DNA of 49,229 nt, taken from NCBI RefSeq assembly GCF_003049665.1, contig NZ_PYWM01000032.1, positions 1 to 49,229 of the forward strand. Reading direction: 5' to 3'. The notes under the pieces were generated by a model. That model saw nothing but the letters and a program-made list of their open reading frames with translations, searched no databases and was not told the DNA's origin. Source of the DNA: Lysinibacillus mangiferihumi. GTDB lineage: Bacteria > Bacillota > Bacilli > Bacillales_A > Planococcaceae. Shown piece by piece: positions 35,008-41,952 of this stretch (position 1 is its first letter; every line of letters starts with the position of its first letter). The position numbers and the translations under genes are program-made.

Positions 35008-35037
35008 TTGACAATGCTTTTCAAAAGTCGCTATAAT
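35008..35037 (+). promoter_or_regulatory. Promoter of the marR-type gene with internal palindrome
   Basis: TTGACA (35008-35013), 18-bp spacer, TATAAT (35032-35037). The spacer contains CTTTTCAAAAG (35017-35027), a perfect 11-base palindrome well placed for autorepression. Confidence 0.65.
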
Positions 35038-35072
35038 GAAATTGATAAAGAGCGAATTGTGAGGATTAGGCT

Positions 35073-35519
35073 ATGACGTCAGAAGATTTAAAGCAAACTT
35101 TAAAATTATATATTGTATTATCCCGTGCCCATAAAGCAATTAATGAGATGACAAACCATTTTTTTCAAGAAAATGGCTTGAATCCTACTGAATTTGCAGT
35201 TTTAGAGCTCCTGTATCACAAAGGGAGACAACCATTGCAGCAAATCGGTAACAAAATATTACTTGCCAGTGGGTCTATTACGTATGTAATTGATAAACTA
35301 GAGAAAAGAGGCTATCTTTTACGGGTTTCCTGTCCATCAGATCGTCGCGTTACCTATGCGGAAATTACAGCTGAAGGTGAGGCGTTTATGGGCGAGTTAT
35401 TTCCAAAGCACGAACAACATTTACATGAATTAATGAGTGCATTATCCGTCGAGGAGAAGGATGTAGCGATTGGCTTATTAAAAAAATTAGGTCTATCTAT
35501 AAAAGATTTGTCTTATTAA
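35073..35519 (+). CDS. MarR family transcriptional regulator
   Basis: A 148-aa winged-helix protein: dimerisation helix (LKLYIVLSRAHKAINEMTNH), helix-turn-helix (QQIGNKILLASGSITYVIDK), and wing with LRVSCPSDRRVTYAEIT (the DRR wing motif). MarR proteins typically repress nearby genes and are released by phenolics, oxidants or lipids. It has one Cys, in the wing (SCPSDRR), not at the N-terminal site of OhrR. The ATG at 35073 has GAGGA 7 bases upstream. No divergent target gene is adjacent; the terminator right after suggests a single-gene unit. Confidence 0.9.
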   Translation: MTSEDLKQTLKLYIVLSRAHKAINEMTNHFFQENGLNPTEFAVLELLYHKGRQPLQQIGNKILLASGSITYVIDKLEKRGYLLRVSCPSDRRVTYAEITAEGEAFMGELFPKHEQHLHELMSALSVEEKDVAIGLLKKLGLSIKDLSY

Positions 35520-35522
35520 AAA

Positions 35523-35559
35523 GAGTTGTCTCAAATAGATTTTGAGGCGACTTTTTTTT
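35523..35559 (+). terminator. Terminator after the marR-type gene
   Basis: GAGTTGTCTCAAA pairs with TTTGAGGCGACTT (G-T pairs allowed) around TAGAT, followed by a run of eight T. Confidence 0.88.
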
Positions 35560-35683
35560 GCGCGTTAAAAGAATGGAAACATTGTGTAGGGGAATAGTTT
35601 GTATATTTAGCTGTTTTTACCCGTTGAGAAGCTTTTTAAACGTCTTTTCAAGCAAACCTTAGTTTTTTATTGGTAAATAAAAG

Positions 35684-35713
35684 AGAGGCCTTAGAAAGAC
35701 TTCTAAGACCTCT
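35684..35713 (-). terminator. Terminator of the lipoprotein gene
   Basis: AGAGGCCTTAGAA and TTCTAAGACCTCT form a stem with a 4-base loop; on the minus strand CTTTTATTT follows. Confidence 0.8.
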
Positions 35714-35729
35714 GGAGATATGTGTTCAA

Positions 35730-36410
35730 TTAATTTTTAGAAATAGTTGCTGCCATTGCCAGCATAGCTGCTGTTAAATCTTGTTCATCATTATCATGAA
35801 TTATTAACTTTATAATAAGACCATCTTTTTCAAATACCACTCCGATTACTTTTTCAGTATCAAAGTCTACAACATAGCCTTCAATATTTTGGACATCTTT
35901 AAATACGGAAAGTTCTTCAGCAGATAATGCAACTGTTCCTCCAACTGCATTCATGTGGTCTTGCATAGATGTTTTCACCGCATCATAGCTTGTTTCAGCA
36001 GTAGTAGTTGTTTCAATACGCATAAATACTTCGTCATCAGCATTTGATACTAGCATGTCTTTTCCAGGTTCTTCTTGAGAAAGAGTAAATCCAGGTAGCT
36101 GTTGGATTTTATAGCCCTGAGTTACACTTTTAGATTCAGTTGCATTTTCCTTTTTGTCGACACCCTTTTGTACGTATTTTACTTCTTGTTGTGGTTTAGA
36201 TTGTACATCTGTTTGTGCATCATCTGATGTAGGCGTTTCTTGCGCGTCGTCGCCTGCAGGTTCACTATCAGTTGGTTTTTCCTCAGTCGCTGTGTTTGCT
36301 GGTTCATTTTGTGCAGCATCTGATTGTTCTGTCTTATCAGAGGTATTGCACCCCACTACTAAAACAGCTGTTAGTAATAATGCAAGCATTGTAATTAAAT
36401 TTTTTTGCAT
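35730..36410 (-). CDS. Lipoprotein of unknown function (226 aa)
   Basis: Signal peptide with lipobox VVGC (lipidated Cys21: LLLTAVLVVGCNTSD). Residues 22-80 are a low-complexity acidic spacer rich in Glu, Asp, Thr, Ala and Gln. A globular domain (about 95-226) starts GYKIQQLPGFTLSQEEPGK and contains YDAVKTSMQDHMNAVGG and VIGVVFEKDGLIIKLII. It would be anchored to the outer face of the membrane. The ATG at 36410 has AAAGGGAGGG just upstream. No family was recognised. Confidence 0.8.
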   Translation of the reverse strand: MQKNLITMLALLLTAVLVVGCNTSDKTEQSDAAQNEPANTATEEKPTDSEPAGDDAQETPTSDDAQTDVQSKPQQEVKYVQKGVDKKENATESKSVTQGYKIQQLPGFTLSQEEPGKDMLVSNADDEVFMRIETTTTAETSYDAVKTSMQDHMNAVGGTVALSAEELSVFKDVQNIEGYVVDFDTEKVIGVVFEKDGLIIKLIIHDNDEQDLTAAMLAMAATISKN

Positions 36411-36472
36411 GAAAAGCCCTCCCTTTCTATATTAAACGCTAATAAAAGATAAAATGTTTCCAATTTTTTTTG

Positions 36473-37090
36473 TTATGATGTTAAAGGTAACACTAAAAAC
36501 AATAATAAAACAAAAACAACATGGGCTACAATAACTAAAGGCATACTCTTGCGCCATTCATAGATAAAGCCCCAAATAAGGCTTGTTACAAGAGCTGCAA
36601 TTATACCAAGCTTAAAACCGCTAAATGCAATCGAAATGGCACATAAAATGGCTGTTACAATAACTGCTAAAACAGGGCGCATAAAACGTTTTAATTGTTG
36701 CTGTACGTAGCCACGCCAAAATAGTTCTTCACCAATGGCTACAATGAAAACAAGTAAAATATAGTGCCATATATTTTGTGGACCGTAAACTGTTAAAAAC
36801 TTTTGCACGGATCCTATTAGCCGATCATTTATAAATGGTGCGAGCCAATAACCAAAACGTATAATGCCATATGTGATTGTACCGTATCCAATGCCGAAAA
36901 TCAGAAATTTCCACGTAGGTAATTGATCTTCGATTGTACCTGATAGAATAGCAATAGCTATACATACGAGCAGGGTAAATGCATACATGTACCAAAATAC
37001 AGCAGGATTAGCAAATGTAAAAGCAAGCATGCCATAAACGAATAATAAAGAAAGGAGAAGTATTATTGTTTGTTTCGAATTTGTAAGCAT
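36473..37090 (-). CDS. CPBP (Abi/CAAX-protease-like) membrane protein
   Basis: A 205-aa protein with six to seven hydrophobic helices. The EExxxR motif is present (GEELFWRGY, Glu121-Glu122 and Arg126), as is a late His190 (VIVAHVVF). The intervening FxxxH histidine of the family is not seen: the equivalent stretch reads ISIAFSGFKLGI. The enzyme may be inactive or use a variant site. The ATG at 37090 has GGAGG 7 bases upstream; the frame extends to 37120 without a site. CPBP proteins include prenyl proteases and bacteriocin self-immunity proteins. Confidence 0.85.
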   Translation of the reverse strand: MLTNSKQTIILLLSLLFVYGMLAFTFANPAVFWYMYAFTLLVCIAIAILSGTIEDQLPTWKFLIFGIGYGTITYGIIRFGYWLAPFINDRLIGSVQKFLTVYGPQNIWHYILLVFIVAIGEELFWRGYVQQQLKRFMRPVLAVIVTAILCAISIAFSGFKLGIIAALVTSLIWGFIYEWRKSMPLVIVAHVVFVLLLFLVLPLTS

Positions 37091-37123
37091 AATTCGACCT
37101 CCATACTTTAATTTTACCAAAAA

Positions 37124-37163
37124 AATAGTCCCTTATCATCTATAAAGACAAAAAGGGACTATT
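37124..37163 (-). terminator. Terminator of the DUF2187 gene
   Basis: AATAGTCCCTT (37124-37134) and AAGGGACTATT (37153-37163) form an 11-bp stem; on the minus strand a T-run follows. Confidence 0.85.
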
Positions 37164-37170
37164 CAGAATA

Positions 37171-37359
37171 TTAAGCTTCACTTGCGTATAAGATTTTGTA
37201 ACGTTTATGGTTGACGACCGTTTTTTCTTCAATTTCAAGGGAATCAAAATTCTCCATATATGTTAAATCAACGATCACCGAATTTTCATTTACTTTTTCA
37301 ACAATGCCTTGCAAACCATTTTTAAACTCGATAATATTTCCAACTTCAGCTATTTTCAC
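37171..37359 (-). CDS. DUF2187 family small protein (YkvS-like)
   Basis: A 62-aa beta-rich protein: VGNIIEFKNGLQGIVEKVNE, then SVIVDLTYMENF and a basic KTVVNHKRYKIL. This KOW/SH3-like strand pattern matches DUF2187 proteins of Bacillales. Start is GTG at 37359 with AAGGAG 10 bases upstream. Function unknown; possibly nucleic-acid binding by fold. Confidence 0.8.
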   Translation of the reverse strand: MKIAEVGNIIEFKNGLQGIVEKVNENSVIVDLTYMENFDSLEIEEKTVVNHKRYKILYASEA

Positions 37360-37484
37360 AGACAGTCAGCTCCTTCATCGACTAATAATATACAGTTTGC
37401 ATGAAAAAAAGGGAAACGTAAAGCCTTTTTTGAATAATTCATAATTTATTACACAAAATAAAGTAAGAGAAAGGATTGGAAAAA

Positions 37485-37673
37485 ATGGAACAATATGAAA
37501 CGATGCTTAAACAATTGCAAAATGGAGAAATCCAAAGTATCGAAATCCATAAAGAACAATTTTATGATTTTCGAGAAGTATTAGTAAAACACCCATTATT
37601 TAAACATTTTAGAGGTGAAGCAAAGCAAAATGGGATTATAATCTACACTTATTTGGAAATTCCTAGAAGTTAA
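37485..37673 (+). CDS. Conserved small protein (62 aa)
   Basis: The ATG at 37485 has GAAAGGA 9 bases upstream; an in-frame TTG at 37476 is too close to the site. Soluble: YETMLKQLQNGEIQSIEIHK, then FYDFREVLVKHPLFKHFRGE and IIIYTYLEIPRS. The pattern of a helix, a strand ('IESIEI') and an end strand looks like a small alpha/beta domain. No name assigned. Confidence 0.65.
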   Translation: MEQYETMLKQLQNGEIQSIEIHKEQFYDFREVLVKHPLFKHFRGEAKQNGIIIYTYLEIPRS

Positions 37674-37767
37674 TTTTGTCGAACATTGTCGGAACATAAT
37701 GCTGTAAGAAATGAAATATAAATGTATAATAATGGTATGATTATTTGTATGTTGGAGGGTTGTATGA

Positions 37768-37959
37768 ATGGTCAATCTACTCTTGAAACAAATGGAACAA
37801 ACTCGTGAGATGATGATTCGCTCTGGTGTGGAAAACGGGTTACAGAATGCAAAAACCATTCAACTGAGTCGCAGACTAGATCAGTTAATGAATACTTATT
37901 ATAGACAGACAACATTAGAAGAAGAAGATCAGGATGATTTGTTTCAGTATTCAGAGTAA
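37768..37959 (+). CDS. Spo0E-like aspartyl-phosphate phosphatase
   Basis: A 63-aa protein with the Spo0E signature: a helix ending TIQLSRRLDQLMNTYYR (LSxxLDxLxxxY). Family members are 50-90 aa helical hairpins that dephosphorylate Spo0A~P and so delay sporulation; the SQELD-type motif is here SRRLD, a conservative variant. The ATG at 37768 has GGAGGG 8 bases upstream; the ATG at 37764 is out of frame. The window also holds two orphan phosphorelay-type kinases, which would act in the opposite direction. Confidence 0.8.
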   Translation: MVNLLLKQMEQTREMMIRSGVENGLQNAKTIQLSRRLDQLMNTYYRQTTLEEEDQDDLFQYSE

Positions 37960-38041
37960 AATTTTTTAGATTAGATGATTAAAAGTGAATGTACTGGGGA
38001 ATAATTATAGTGAACACAGCAACATTCTCATTTCCCCCTTT

Positions 38042-38077
38042 AGAGCAGTGATTCCCATCACCTGCTCTCTTTTTTTT
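38042..38077 (+). terminator. Terminator after the Spo0E-like gene
   Basis: AGAGCAG pairs with CTGCTCT, extended by GTGAT/ATCAC, followed by a run of eight T. Confidence 0.82.
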
Positions 38078-38274
38078 GCTTATTCGGTATATATGCAAGA
38101 CATACAAACTTTAGTACAAGTATTAAGAAGAGTTTGAATTATTGAACTGATTCAACTACACTAAGTACACATAAATAAAACTTACTACTATTCCCAAAAC
38201 CTTAGCTAATTTGAAATGTGTAAAAGGAATAATCGTATTGTCTTATTTTGTGAGCAAATTTATTGTGAGTGGAT

Positions 38275-38330
38275 GGCGCGATTCAGTGCTTGTCTGAGAA
38301 AAGCGTCAGCCTTTAGCGTAATATTAATTC
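38275..38330. repeat. Degenerate half-copy of the 15550-15665 repeat
   Basis: CAGTGCTTGTCTGAGAAAAGC...TTTAGCGTAATATT aligns with the right half of the 15550 element (GGTGCTTGCCCGCGGAAAGC...TGTAGCGCAATATT) with one gap and scattered changes. The rest of 38078-38274 shows no gene. Confidence 0.55.
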
Positions 38331-38350
38331 AAGTAAAGGAGTAATTACAT

Positions 38351-39217
38351 ATGGGAAAAGAGCGTATTGCATTTATCGGCACAGGTGTTATGGGTGCTAG
38401 TATTGTTAAACACTTACTGCAAAATGGCCATGAGGTGACGGTTTATACCCGCACAAAAGAAAAAGCAGAGCCCTTAATCGCTTTAGGAGCAAGTTGGGCT
38501 AGCTCCCCGGCAGAGGCCTTTAACGATAAGGATATAGCGCTAACGATGGTTGGTTATCCAGCAGATGTTGAGGAAGTTTACTTCGGTGAAAATGGTTTGT
38601 TCCAAACTGCCAAGGCAGGCAATATTGTCATTGATATGACAACATCTGAACCAACTTTAGCAAAGAAAATATATGCGCATGCACAGACGTTAGGGGTAGA
38701 AGCATTAGATGCTCCCGTATCTGGTGGAGATGTTGGGGCGCAAAACGGTACCTTGTCTATTATGGTAGGTGGTGACCAAATGACCTTTAATCGAGCTGTT
38801 CCAGTGTTGCAACAATTTGGTGCAAATATCGTGTATCAGGGAGAATCAGGTGCCGGACAGCATGCAAAAATGTGCAATCAAATTGTCATTGCATCAGGCA
38901 TGATTGGTGTGTGTGAGTCACTTGCCTATGGCTTAAAAGCTGGACTCGATTTATCTACTGTATTACAATCCATCTCTTCTGGTGCGGCAGGGTCTTGGTC
39001 TTTAAGTAATTTAGCACCACGTATGATTAAAGAAGACTATGCGCCAGGTTTTTATATTAAGCATTTCGTGAAGGATATGAAAATCGCTTTAGATGAATCA
39101 AAGAAAATGGGTATTTCTTTACCAGGGCTAGCATTAGCATATGAAATGTATGAAAAGCTGATCGAAGCAGGTTATGGTGAAAATGGTACGCAGGCTCTGC
39201 TAACGTATTATAAATAG
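38351..39217 (+). CDS. 3-hydroxyisobutyrate dehydrogenase family NAD(P)-dependent oxidoreductase
   Basis: A 288-aa beta-hydroxyacid dehydrogenase. N-terminal Rossmann loop IAFIGTGVMGASIVKHLL, substrate loop DAPVSGGDVGAQNGTL (about 120-135), catalytic Lys173 (GAGQHAKMCNQ) and a C-terminal all-helical dimer domain. The ATG at 38351 has AAAGGAG upstream. The family oxidises 3-hydroxyisobutyrate, tartronate semialdehyde or related acids; the exact substrate cannot be told from sequence, and B. subtilis YkwC is a similar protein. It is a single gene followed by terminator repeat copy 4. Confidence 0.92.
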   Translation: MGKERIAFIGTGVMGASIVKHLLQNGHEVTVYTRTKEKAEPLIALGASWASSPAEAFNDKDIALTMVGYPADVEEVYFGENGLFQTAKAGNIVIDMTTSEPTLAKKIYAHAQTLGVEALDAPVSGGDVGAQNGTLSIMVGGDQMTFNRAVPVLQQFGANIVYQGESGAGQHAKMCNQIVIASGMIGVCESLAYGLKAGLDLSTVLQSISSGAAGSWSLSNLAPRMIKEDYAPGFYIKHFVKDMKIALDESKKMGISLPGLALAYEMYEKLIEAGYGENGTQALLTYYK

Positions 39218-39220
39218 TCA

Positions 39221-39285
39221 GCAATAGGAAAAAGTGTTAGATTGAGTAATCATCAATCTAACACTTTTTGTTATGTTGTTTGAGA
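39221..39285. repeat. Dispersed palindromic terminator repeat, copy 4 (inverted)
   Basis: The stem 39229-39245 / 39253-39269 has the same arms (AAAAAGTGTTAGATTGA) with loop GTAATCA. On the minus strand the left flank reads CATAACAAAA as in copy 3, so this copy is inverted. It starts within 12 bases of the stop at 39217. Confidence 0.88.
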
Positions 39286-39325
39286 GCTTGGCGCTACTTT
39301 CCGTGGTACCACCTTCCGAGTGAAA

Positions 39326-39451
39326 TCGCCACAAAAGGTCTTTGAATCGCTCGAAAGCCAGGGAAAATCGCCACAAAAGTTTTGTGAATCGCTCGAAAGA
39401 TAGGAGAAACCGCCACAAAAGGTCCGTGAATCGCTCGTAAACCTTTGAAAA
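39326..39451. repeat. 21-bp periodic tandem array C (six units)
   Basis: TCGC cores are at 39326, 39347, 39368, 39389, 39410 (CCGC) and 39431, exactly 21 bp apart. Units alternate TCGCCACAAAAG and TCGCTCGAAAG, giving three 42-bp double units. It lies between convergent genes, next to terminator repeat copy 4. Confidence 0.95.
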
Positions 39452-39477
39452 GCATCCTCCATAGCATAGACAATTCT

Positions 39478-39873
39478 CTACTCTTTATTAAAAAGTTGAG
39501 AATCTAAAGAGAAACTAGAAGCTCCTGCAAGAGCAAAGTATAGTGCTATCGCACCTAAAGCTAAATCCAACTCATAGCCAGCCAAACCATTAGCGCCGAT
39601 AAATCCAATGCTAAGTTTTGCTGTAAAGATAGCAACAATCATTGTAATGGTCAATAAAGCACCAAAGATTCTTGTTGCGAAACCTAAAATAATAGCAGCT
39701 CCACCGACTAATTCAATAATCGCAACGACATACGCCATAAAGCCTGGAATACCGATACTATCAAAGAAGTCAGCCGTATAGCTGATGCCCCCTTGGAATT
39801 TTTGGAAACCATGCACGGCAAAAATAATGCCGAGAACGACACGTAAAATAGTTGAACCAATATTTTGCATCAT
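39478..39873 (-). CDS. DoxX family membrane protein (CatD/MhqP-like)
   Basis: A 131-aa protein with four hydrophobic helices: VVLGIIFAVHGFQKFQGG, AYVVAIIELVGGAAIILGFA, FGALLTITMIVAIFTAK and ALGAIALYFALAGASSF. This is the DoxX/SURF4-like layout of B. subtilis CatD and MhqP, small membrane proteins induced by quinones and catechol. The ATG at 39873 has AAAAGGAG 10 bases upstream. It is divergent from an HxlR-type regulator that is the likely repressor; the partner catechol dioxygenase gene (catE) is not next to it. Confidence 0.88.
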   Translation of the reverse strand: MMQNIGSTILRVVLGIIFAVHGFQKFQGGISYTADFFDSIGIPGFMAYVVAIIELVGGAAIILGFATRIFGALLTITMIVAIFTAKLSIGFIGANGLAGYELDLALGAIALYFALAGASSFSLDSQLFNKE

Positions 39874-39898
39874 AATGTAATAACTCCTTTTCTGTGAC

Positions 39899-39953
39899 TT
39901 ACATTTCGTAACTTAGTTTATTTTTAAAAATAACTTTTGTCAAGTAACTAAGT
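39899..39953 (-). promoter_or_regulatory. doxX promoter flanked by inverted operator half-sites
   Basis: On the minus strand, TTGACA (39943-39938), 17-bp spacer, TAAACT (39920-39915). ACTTAGTT (39911-39918) overlaps the -10 and AACTAAGT (39946-39953) abuts the -35; they are perfect inverted copies. A second inverted repeat, TTAC-N5-GTAA (39899-39911), lies just downstream. Repressor binding here would block doxX transcription. Confidence 0.65.
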
Positions 39954-40025
39954 GCGTTTTTCGAACGGATTTTTAAAAAGTGATATACTCTTAAGTAGAA
40001 CCTAGTAAAAAAGGAGGGGAGTAAA

Positions 40026-40346
40026 TTGAATCAAAAAAACATGTGTCCGCGATTTGAAAAAGCGCTTATGATATTGAACCATCGTTGGAATACGTTACTT
40101 ATTTATCAGCTACTTGATGGTCCACAGCGATATTCCACCATTAAAAATCAGTTGAGTATAAGTAGTCGTGTGTTAACAGAGCGATTAAAGGAGTTAGAAA
40201 GCGAGGAAATTGTGTTGCGTACCGTAATTCCATCTACTCCAGTCGTTATTGAATATGAACTTACAGAAAAAGGATATGCAATTACCCCTGTGCTAAAAGC
40301 CATTGAAGAATGGTCTAGTAAATGGGTAACGATTGCTGAGGAATGA
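40026..40346 (+). CDS. HxlR family regulator, CatR/YodB-like thiol sensor
   Basis: A 106-aa winged-helix protein with an N-terminal Cys7 in the MCPRFEKALMIL context, the same position as the redox-sensing Cys of B. subtilis CatR (Cys7) and YodB (Cys6). HxlR core: HRWNTLLIYQLLDGPQRYST, SSRVLTERLKELESEEIV and a wing with TPVVIEYELTEKG. TTG start at 40026 with AGGAGGGGA upstream. In B. subtilis, CatR/YodB repress catDE and azoreductase genes until quinones modify the Cys. The divergent DoxX gene fits the same regulon. Confidence 0.88.
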   Translation: MNQKNMCPRFEKALMILNHRWNTLLIYQLLDGPQRYSTIKNQLSISSRVLTERLKELESEEIVLRTVIPSTPVVIEYELTEKGYAITPVLKAIEEWSSKWVTIAEE

Positions 40347-40350
40347 TAAG

Positions 40351-40387
40351 AAAGATATTCAAGCGAGGGGGCTTGAATATCTTTTTT
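40351..40387 (+). terminator. Terminator after the HxlR-type gene
   Basis: AAAGATATTCAAGC pairs with GCTTGAATATCTTT, loop GAGGGG, then TTTT. It starts four bases after the stop. Confidence 0.92.
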
Positions 40388-40560
40388 GTTATTTTGGGCC
40401 AAATGGAGGTAAGGTGAGAACCAATTTATGGCCTATTGGCAGTTATGTTTCACTAGAATTACTGATATATTGTAAATAATATTAATTTTCTTTTAAAAAA
40501 GGTATTTTTTATTATAGAGAGAAATTAATTGATTATTATAGAGATTGGAGGGAGGGTTTT

Positions 40561-41883
40561 ATGAAGAAGGGTACAGCGATAGACGTACAACATCGAAATC
40601 AGTTAGCCATATATTTATCTTTGCCAATACTATCATGGGCATTTTACGATTTTGCTAATACGATATTTTCGTCAAATATTAATACGATATTTTTTCCATT
40701 TTATATGGATGAAGCTTTAGGTACGAATGAGGTAATGCAACAGGTAGCAAGTACATTTATTTCGTATGCCAATGCAATAGCCAGTTTTTTCTTAGTAGTC
40801 TTTTCACCACTTTTTGGTGTCTGGATTGACCAAACAGGCTATAAAAAGAGATTTATAGTTTGGTTTGCATCAATATCTATTCTATTTACCTTTATGATGG
40901 GGATTTTTGCAAATTTACAGACGACAATCAATTACTCAGGTGTACCTCTTAGCTTATTTTTAGTTGTTGCAAGTTTTGTGATAGCGAAGTTTTTCTTTAA
41001 TTCGAGTCTCGTATTCTATGATTCGATGATGAGTGATTTAGGAACAAAAGAAGAAATGCCTCTTATTTCCGGTTATGGTGTAGCAATTGGTTATTTAGGC
41101 ACACTTTTTGGATTGCTTGTTTATTTATATGTAGGAAGCAGTGATTTCCATCGTGCTTTTATACCAACAGCGATTTTGTATTTATTATTTTCATTGCCTT
41201 TATTTTTCATTAATAAAGATACACCAATACCAAAAGAGCAGCGGAAGACGACTCATTTTTTTGAAGGCTATAAGGAAATTATTAGTACATTTAAGGATAT
41301 GAAGCAGTATAAGCCAATCTTTACTTTTATGATTGCGTACTTCTTTTTAAATGACGCGATTGCCACGACAATTGCAATGATGGCTGTGTATGCCACAACC
41401 ATTGTCGGGTTTACTTCAGGTCAATTTATCATCCTATATTTAGTATCCACCGTATCGACAATTATTGGCTCACTCGCATTTGGCTATATTACAAAAGCAA
41501 TTGGAGCAAAGAGAGCCATTACCATTGTTGCTGTAATCATGATTATCGCTTTAACATTTGCTGTCTTTGCAACCGAGCAATGGATGTTTTGGATTGCAGG
41601 TAGTATGTTCGGTATTTCACTAGGTTCAATGTGGGTGACATCGAGAACATATATTATTACGCTATCCCCAGATAACAAGAGAGGCCAGTTCTTTGGGTTA
41701 TTTGCTTTTTCTGGGAAAGTTTCATCAATAATAGGCCCCGCAGTTTATGGAACAGTCACATTATGGATGAAGGATTATGGTACTTTAGCAAGTCGAGTGG
41801 CATTATCAACATTAATATTAATGACAGTGCTTGGTCTATTGGTGCATCTAAAAGTTAATGATAAAAATGGAAATACCAAGTAG
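40561..41883 (+). CDS. MFS transporter, UMF1/Atg22-like
   Basis: A 440-aa membrane protein with about 12 helices. It begins LSWAFYDFANTIFSSNINTI, the hallmark of the UMF1 (Atg22-type) branch (W-A-x-Y-D-x-A-N), and has the MFS loop GVWIDQTGYKKRF and a central cytosolic loop (about 215-240). C-terminal helices include SRTYIITLSPDNKRGQFFGL, another UMF1 feature (SRS/SRT...P). The ATG at 40561 has GGAGGGAGG upstream. Yeast members export amino acids from the vacuole; bacterial substrates are not known. Single gene. Confidence 0.88.
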   Translation: MKKGTAIDVQHRNQLAIYLSLPILSWAFYDFANTIFSSNINTIFFPFYMDEALGTNEVMQQVASTFISYANAIASFFLVVFSPLFGVWIDQTGYKKRFIVWFASISILFTFMMGIFANLQTTINYSGVPLSLFLVVASFVIAKFFFNSSLVFYDSMMSDLGTKEEMPLISGYGVAIGYLGTLFGLLVYLYVGSSDFHRAFIPTAILYLLFSLPLFFINKDTPIPKEQRKTTHFFEGYKEIISTFKDMKQYKPIFTFMIAYFFLNDAIATTIAMMAVYATTIVGFTSGQFIILYLVSTVSTIIGSLAFGYITKAIGAKRAITIVAVIMIIALTFAVFATEQWMFWIAGSMFGISLGSMWVTSRTYIITLSPDNKRGQFFGLFAFSGKVSSIIGPAVYGTVTLWMKDYGTLASRVALSTLILMTVLGLLVHLKVNDKNGNTK

Positions 41884-41952
41884 GAGAATTGTATCGCCTA
41901 TGATACAATTGAATTATAAATTGATGTTGAAATAGAAAGGAGCGGGGTTGCT

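Noticed and set aside
39218..39462. Reverse-strand ORFs over array C
   Set aside because: Same artefact of a 21-bp repeat kept in frame; two frames are open at once, which argues against coding.
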